Origin: Bacillota bacterium
Lineage (GTDB): Bacteria > Bacillota > Sulfobacillia > JACIYH01
Assembly (NCBI GenBank): GCA_030019365.1
Contig: JASEFA010000013.1
Location: 1 to 61,393 of the forward strand
Direction: 5' to 3'
DNA length: 61,393 bases
Under the pieces are notes generated by a model. It did no database searches. It had not been told where the DNA came from and was given only the letters and a program-made list of their open reading frames with translations. Below, in pieces: positions 58,573-61,393 of this stretch. Numbering within the stretch: the stretch's first letter is position 1; every line of letters starts with the position of its first letter. Both the position numbers and the translations under genes were made by a program.

Positions 58573-59529
58573 TCAGTGAGGTTGGTGGCACTGCACGCAG
58601 TTCATACGGCCCTGCACATTGTCCAGGGCGCTGTCCTTGCCCACGTGGCAGCTCATGCATCCGGCGAACTCCGCCGACGGCTTGTAGGCGGGTGCGAACA
58701 CCCCATCAGCCTGCTTGTTGAGCAATTCCACCGCAAAGGCGGCCACGTCGCCGGTCAACTTGGCGCAGCGCTCTTTTCGCTCCGGATCGGTAACCTTGTG
58801 CCCGGAGGCCTTGCACCACTCGCCCACTGACACGTGGCACAGAGGTGAGCCGGAGACGTTCTGGACCTGTCCGGGGAACTTGCTGTATGTGTCGTGCTCC
58901 TTGCTGGGGAACGGTTCCTGGGTGTACCATCCCACCAAGTCGTTGACCAGCACGTTGTACACGCCCTTACCGCACACCAGGTTTATGGCCGCGCAGGACC
59001 CGTTCAGGGCTCCGCACACGGTTCCCCAGCCCACCACTCCCCCTTCGCCATAACGGAACATGTCCGCCGGGATCGCGGTGAACGGAAAACCCACCTCTTC
59101 AGCCAGCGTAAGGACAATGGCGGAGAAGGCACCGTAGCAGCAAGCTCCCTTGTAATAGCCCTCGTATCCCCTCTTGCGCACGACCTCGGGATCCAGCTTC
59201 TTGTAAGTCCACGGCCACTGCGGTACTGCTGCGGCCGTCTGAGCGGTCTTGATATCGACGGTGCGGCTGCTCCCTTCCCAGAGCACTGTGGCCCCCATGG
59301 ACTCCGCCACTGCGCGCACGGGCGCCAGGGTAACATCGTTCTCGAGACGGGCCGCGATGGGACCCACCACTTCCTTGCCATTGACCACTATGCGGACGCT
59401 TTCACCAGCCTGCGCCCGGCCCGGTAGTACCAGGCCCGTCACTCCCCCTGTCACGGCCGCTCCTGCAGCCAGGGCCCCCGCGCCCAGCAGGAATTTCCTC
59501 CTCGAAATCACCTTCTGCTCTGCTATCAC
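58573..59529 (-). CDS. Tat-exported split-Soret-like dihaem cytochrome with stalk domain
   Basis: 318 residues from GTG 59529. Twin-arginine signal SRRKFLLGAGALAAGAAVTG; then a copper-amine-oxidase-N-like stalk (IRIVVNGKEV-type strand, TLAPVRAVAESMGATVLWEG). The core matches the C_GCAxxG_C_C/split-Soret cytochrome family (GACCYGAFSAIVL, GWGTVCGALNGSCAAINLV, SPLCHVSVGEWCKASG). Two CxxCH haem sites lie near the end (GCMSCHVGK; NCVQCHQPH). Split-Soret cytochromes are known from sulfate reducers; the stalk fusion is less usual. It would act outside the membrane. Confidence 0.82.
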   Translation of the reverse strand: MIAEQKVISRRKFLLGAGALAAGAAVTGGVTGLVLPGRAQAGESVRIVVNGKEVVGPIAARLENDVTLAPVRAVAESMGATVLWEGSSRTVDIKTAQTAAAVPQWPWTYKKLDPEVVRKRGYEGYYKGACCYGAFSAIVLTLAEEVGFPFTAIPADMFRYGEGGVVGWGTVCGALNGSCAAINLVCGKGVYNVLVNDLVGWYTQEPFPSKEHDTYSKFPGQVQNVSGSPLCHVSVGEWCKASGHKVTDPERKERCAKLTGDVAAFAVELLNKQADGVFAPAYKPSAEFAGCMSCHVGKDSALDNVQGRMNCVQCHQPH

Positions 59530-59724
59530 GGTTTCACCCCCACCTTTCGCCGGCCTCCCTCCCCGGCCCGACCGCACAGGCCCAAACCCGGGGAGGCTAA
59601 CCCGGCGCTGCCTGGACTTTGTGAACACATTCTCTTGCCTGGGGATTCGCTCCCTCCCCTGCCAATCCTTCGCCTCACCCATCCAGCTTTGCTGTCACCC
59701 ATAAACCGGCCTTATGGCCGCGCC

Positions 59725-59930
59725 GATGGGGATGTCGCGCCCGGCCGAGGGACTGGGCGACCACATCGAGCAGATGGACCTCAACCCCATGTGCGTGTTC
59801 CCAGACCGCGCCATGGTGGTGGACGCCAAGCTCCGCCTCAACGCGGTTAGTGGTGGTGGACGCCTATCTCCACCTCAGTCGGGTTAGTGGCGCTGTGCGG
59901 AGTTCGTCCGGCCCTGCCGGCCCAGGAAAT
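59725..59930. repeat. diverged duplicate of the acd / cytochrome 3'-end junction
   Basis: 59725-59840 repeats the last ~115 bases of acd (58440-58555), encoding SRPAEGLGDHIEQMDLNP and then RAMVVDAKLR. From ~59875 the repeat continues into the end of the cytochrome gene (58570-58615; GGTTAGTGGCGCTG against GGTTGGTGGCACTG). Inside it, TGGTGGTGGACGCC...GGTTAG occurs twice in tandem (59815 and ~59851, ~37 bases). The unit therefore spans a gene-to-gene junction in the same orientation, 1.28 kb away. 59530-59724 holds no gene. Confidence 0.8.
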
Positions 59931-60336
59931 CCCGTATGGCAACGACAAAGCCACGAATGTCGTCCAGGTCGGATTGAATGATCTCGTACAACTCCTCGTC
60001 GGTCACCAGGTGGTAAAGGTGAACAAGCCGGTTTCGATAACCCGCCATCTTGACCAGTTGCTCGCCCAGGTGCCGGTCCACGACACCTCTCGCCGCCAGC
60101 CCCTGGGCAATCGATTTGTATTCCAGGGTCAGGTCCGCACCGCCGGTCTTGGCCAGGATATGCCGCCCGACGTCGAACACGGCCTCCAGCGATCGCCGCA
60201 GGTAGCTCTCGGTCGCTCCGATGACCTTCTTATCTGCCAGAAACGCTTCCCGCTCAAACCGTCTCAGCTCTTCCAGCTCTGTAAGGTATGACTTTATCAG
60301 CGACAGTCGTTCCTGAACCAGAGAGACATTGATCAT
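59884..60336 (-). CDS. hepT: HepT-type RNase toxin (DUF86)
   Basis: 150 residues from ATG 60336. Helical HEPN domain with the RNase/AMPylation motif RNRLVHLY (residues ~101-108, RX4HXY). MntA-type antitoxins inactivate HepT by adding AMP to that Tyr. It lies two bases after mntA. Its last ~12 residues (RQGRTNSAQRH) are encoded by the duplicated cytochrome end: the matching cytochrome residues are VQGRMNCVQCHQPH. So the tail is a recent, foreign addition. Confidence 0.88.
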   Translation of the reverse strand: MINVSLVQERLSLIKSYLTELEELRRFEREAFLADKKVIGATESYLRRSLEAVFDVGRHILAKTGGADLTLEYKSIAQGLAARGVVDRHLGEQLVKMAGYRNRLVHLYHLVTDEELYEIIQSDLDDIRGFVVAIRDFLGRQGRTNSAQRH

Positions 60337-60338
60337 AG

Positions 60339-60806
60339 TCACACCTCTTCCAGGACCTCCTGGTAGAACCGATCCAGGAAAGGCTTGAAATCGGCCGCCC
60401 GCCGCAAGACAGACATCTCGTACCGATCCCGAAAGGCAGAACTGGCTTCGAAAACGCAAACCCCCGCGAGTGCCTCGGCCTGGAAGACAGAGTGGTGTTC
60501 CTCCAGCAACACCAGATCAACCGCATAGGGAGCGAAGAAATCGGCCAAACCACAGTACAAGGATGTATACATGTCCAAACGTCCGCGGGCATCAGAGGGC
60601 AACGGTCGCGCGGTGACGACACCGATGTCTATGTCCGCAAGCGGATCCCGCAGTTCCACGTCTTCCCCGTGCAGCATGCGCAAAGCATTGGCCACCTGCG
60701 AACCGAAAAGGTAGACCAGGGCCAACCCGTGCTCGCGGCAGACGCGCTGGAATGCCCCAAGCTTCCCCTCTTCTCCTGCATGTCTCGCTACGCCCTGCTC
60801 GGTCAA
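60339..60806 (-). CDS. mntA: MntA-type nucleotidyltransferase antitoxin
   Basis: 155 residues from TTG 60806 (GGTGAG upstream). Minimal nucleotidyltransferase domain: VYLFGSQVAN at residues ~31-40 and the catalytic LADIDIGVV (~56-64) give the GSx(n)DxD pattern. The spacing between the two is longer than usual because of a short insertion (MLHGEDVELRDP). Pairs with HepT in a type-VII toxin-antitoxin system, in which MntA AMPylates HepT. Confidence 0.88.
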   Translation of the reverse strand: MTEQGVARHAGEEGKLGAFQRVCREHGLALVYLFGSQVANALRMLHGEDVELRDPLADIDIGVVTARPLPSDARGRLDMYTSLYCGLADFFAPYAVDLVLLEEHHSVFQAEALAGVCVFEASSAFRDRYEMSVLRRAADFKPFLDRFYQEVLEEV

Positions 60807-60839
60807 GTGCGTTACTCACCTTCCTCAGAGCACACCCTG

Positions 60840-60868
60840 ATGTTACCAGAGGGAATCCCGAGGGGCAA
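60840..60868 (-). promoter_or_regulatory. predicted promoter of mntA-hepT
   Basis: On the minus strand TTGCCC (60863-60868), 17-base spacer, TAACAT (60840-60845); TSS about 30 bases before the TTG start. Confidence 0.5.
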
Positions 60869-60937
60869 GCACGGCCTGAGGAGCGGCCGCCGTAGACACC
60901 GGCGAGCGGCCTGGCAACAAGCCCGGCGACAAGGGGA

Positions 60938-61219
60938 TCAGGGGGTGCGGGGCGCTCCCCTGCGCGGGGTGGGGGCCAGGGTCCTCCGGGGCGGGGCAAA
61001 CATGTCCCGCAGGGAACGAAGCTGGACGTCGTGATCGGCCACCTTGCCCAGCAGGCACTCGTGGCGCATCTCCAGTTGCAACTGTCTTTGCTCCAGCTTT
61101 TGCTGTCCCTCCTCAAGTCGAACCTGTCGCTCCTGTAGCACCAGCTGTTGCCTCTGCAGTTGTTCATTGAGCGCCTGCAATCCCTGGAGCGCAGCCACGA
61201 TCTGGTCCAGGGTTTCCAT
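60938..61219 (-). CDS. small coiled-coil protein
   Basis: 93 residues from ATG 61219 (GAGGAGG at good distance; ATG 61240 also possible). Residues ~1-75 form one Gln/Leu-rich helix with heptads (LQALNEQLQRQQLVLQERQV, LEEGQQKLEQRQLQLEMRHE); the tail is Pro/Arg-rich. No known domain. Its style resembles the coiled-coil protein at 31513, but there is no direct sequence match. Confidence 0.6.
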   Translation of the reverse strand: METLDQIVAALQGLQALNEQLQRQQLVLQERQVRLEEGQQKLEQRQLQLEMRHECLLGKVADHDVQLRSLRDMFAPPRRTLAPTPRRGAPRTP

Positions 61220-61303
61220 GGCGAGAACCTCCTCACTCATCGCGCTAGCCTCTGTGGCGCCCGCCGCCTCGTCGAGCGGGCTGACCCCTGCCGCGGCGGC
61301 CCC

Positions 61304-61393
61304 TCAGCGGGAAAGCCTCTGGAGCACGAAGCCGCGGGGGTCGCGGATGGTCACCTCCATGGGCATCTGTCCCGGCAGGGTGTGGGTGGCGCA
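61304..61393 (-). CDS. C-terminal end of a gene that continues beyond the window
   Basis: Thirty codons ending at TGA 61304-61306: ATHTLPGQMPMEVTIRDPRG, then FVLQRLSR. The fragment is protein-like (a beta-strand-like EVTIRDPRGFVLQ) but too short to assign. Confidence 0.5.
   Translation of the reverse strand, partial: CATHTLPGQMPMEVTIRDPRGFVLQRLSR

Noticed and set aside
1-61393. CRISPR arrays, tRNA or rRNA genes, prophage modules
   Set aside because: No regularly spaced repeats, no tRNA cloverleaf with TTCGA(A/T)-type T-arm next to an acceptor stem, and no phage structural or integrase genes were seen by eye. A tRNA scan or CRISPR finder could not be run.

Overview
The window is GC-rich (roughly two thirds G+C) bacterial DNA. 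It looks chromosomal and most likely comes from a deep-branching, anaerobic or microaerophilic member of the Bacillota. The signs are a T-box leader in front of pheST, the order infC-rpmI-rplT-trmH-(yqzL-like)-pheS-pheT, a LysM/SleB-type cell-wall hydrolase, a MocR regulator and a HEAT-repeat QueG-like protein. Anaerobic metabolism is suggested by rubrerythrin, an Ior/ADP-forming acyl-CoA synthetase pathway, a FixABCX-type electron-transfer complex and a Tat-exported split-Soret-like cytochrome. Many GTG and TTG starts are used, and the annotation below sets starts from ribosome-binding sites and gene overlaps. No organism name can be proved from this sequence.

Layout. Positions 1-20,600 form an accessory, decaying region. 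An arsenic/metalloid-type island (MerR, MFS, ArsD-like, ArsA-like on the minus strand; a CC-rich mini-protein, ArsR and an ArsP-like permease on the plus strand) is followed by MFS exporters, a TetR-ABC export operon and a methyltransferase. Between these lie fragments of at least eight dead genes: nucleoside phosphorylase, PhzF twice, class-III aminotransferase, GNAT, ABC ATPase, a possible PriA start, and two transposases. Positions 20,600-28,250 carry a minus-strand run (MocR, flavin reductase, methyltransferase, enoyl-CoA hydratase, ferredoxin-like protein) and a divergent plus-strand QueG-like/AzlCD cluster. Positions 28,300-45,000 are core genes: PolX, pheTS with T-box, the infC operon, a GAF/HD-GYP/GGDEF protein, cysteine desulfurase, ThiI and a cell-wall hydrolase. 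Positions 45,000-49,450 are fixX, fixC and a fused fixA-fixB, all on the minus strand, then rubrerythrin. Positions 49,900-58,560 hold an RlmD-like RNA methyltransferase, a DUF362 protein, and an IclR-controlled iorA-iorB-acd operon that would convert 2-oxo acids from amino acids to acyl-CoA and then to acid plus ATP. The right end has the cytochrome, a diverged duplication of the acd/cytochrome junction, a HepT-MntA toxin-antitoxin pair and a small coiled-coil gene.

The most unusual observations are these: vicinal-cysteine motifs in three neighbouring products of the arsenic island, including an undescribed 67-residue protein; a TetR-type regulator with two tandem HTH domains and no canonical start (likely ACG); an ETF beta-alpha (FixA-FixB) fusion; a GNAT-ATC hydrolase fusion; an AUA start on infC; and a HepT whose C-terminal tail appears to come from a duplicated cytochrome gene end.
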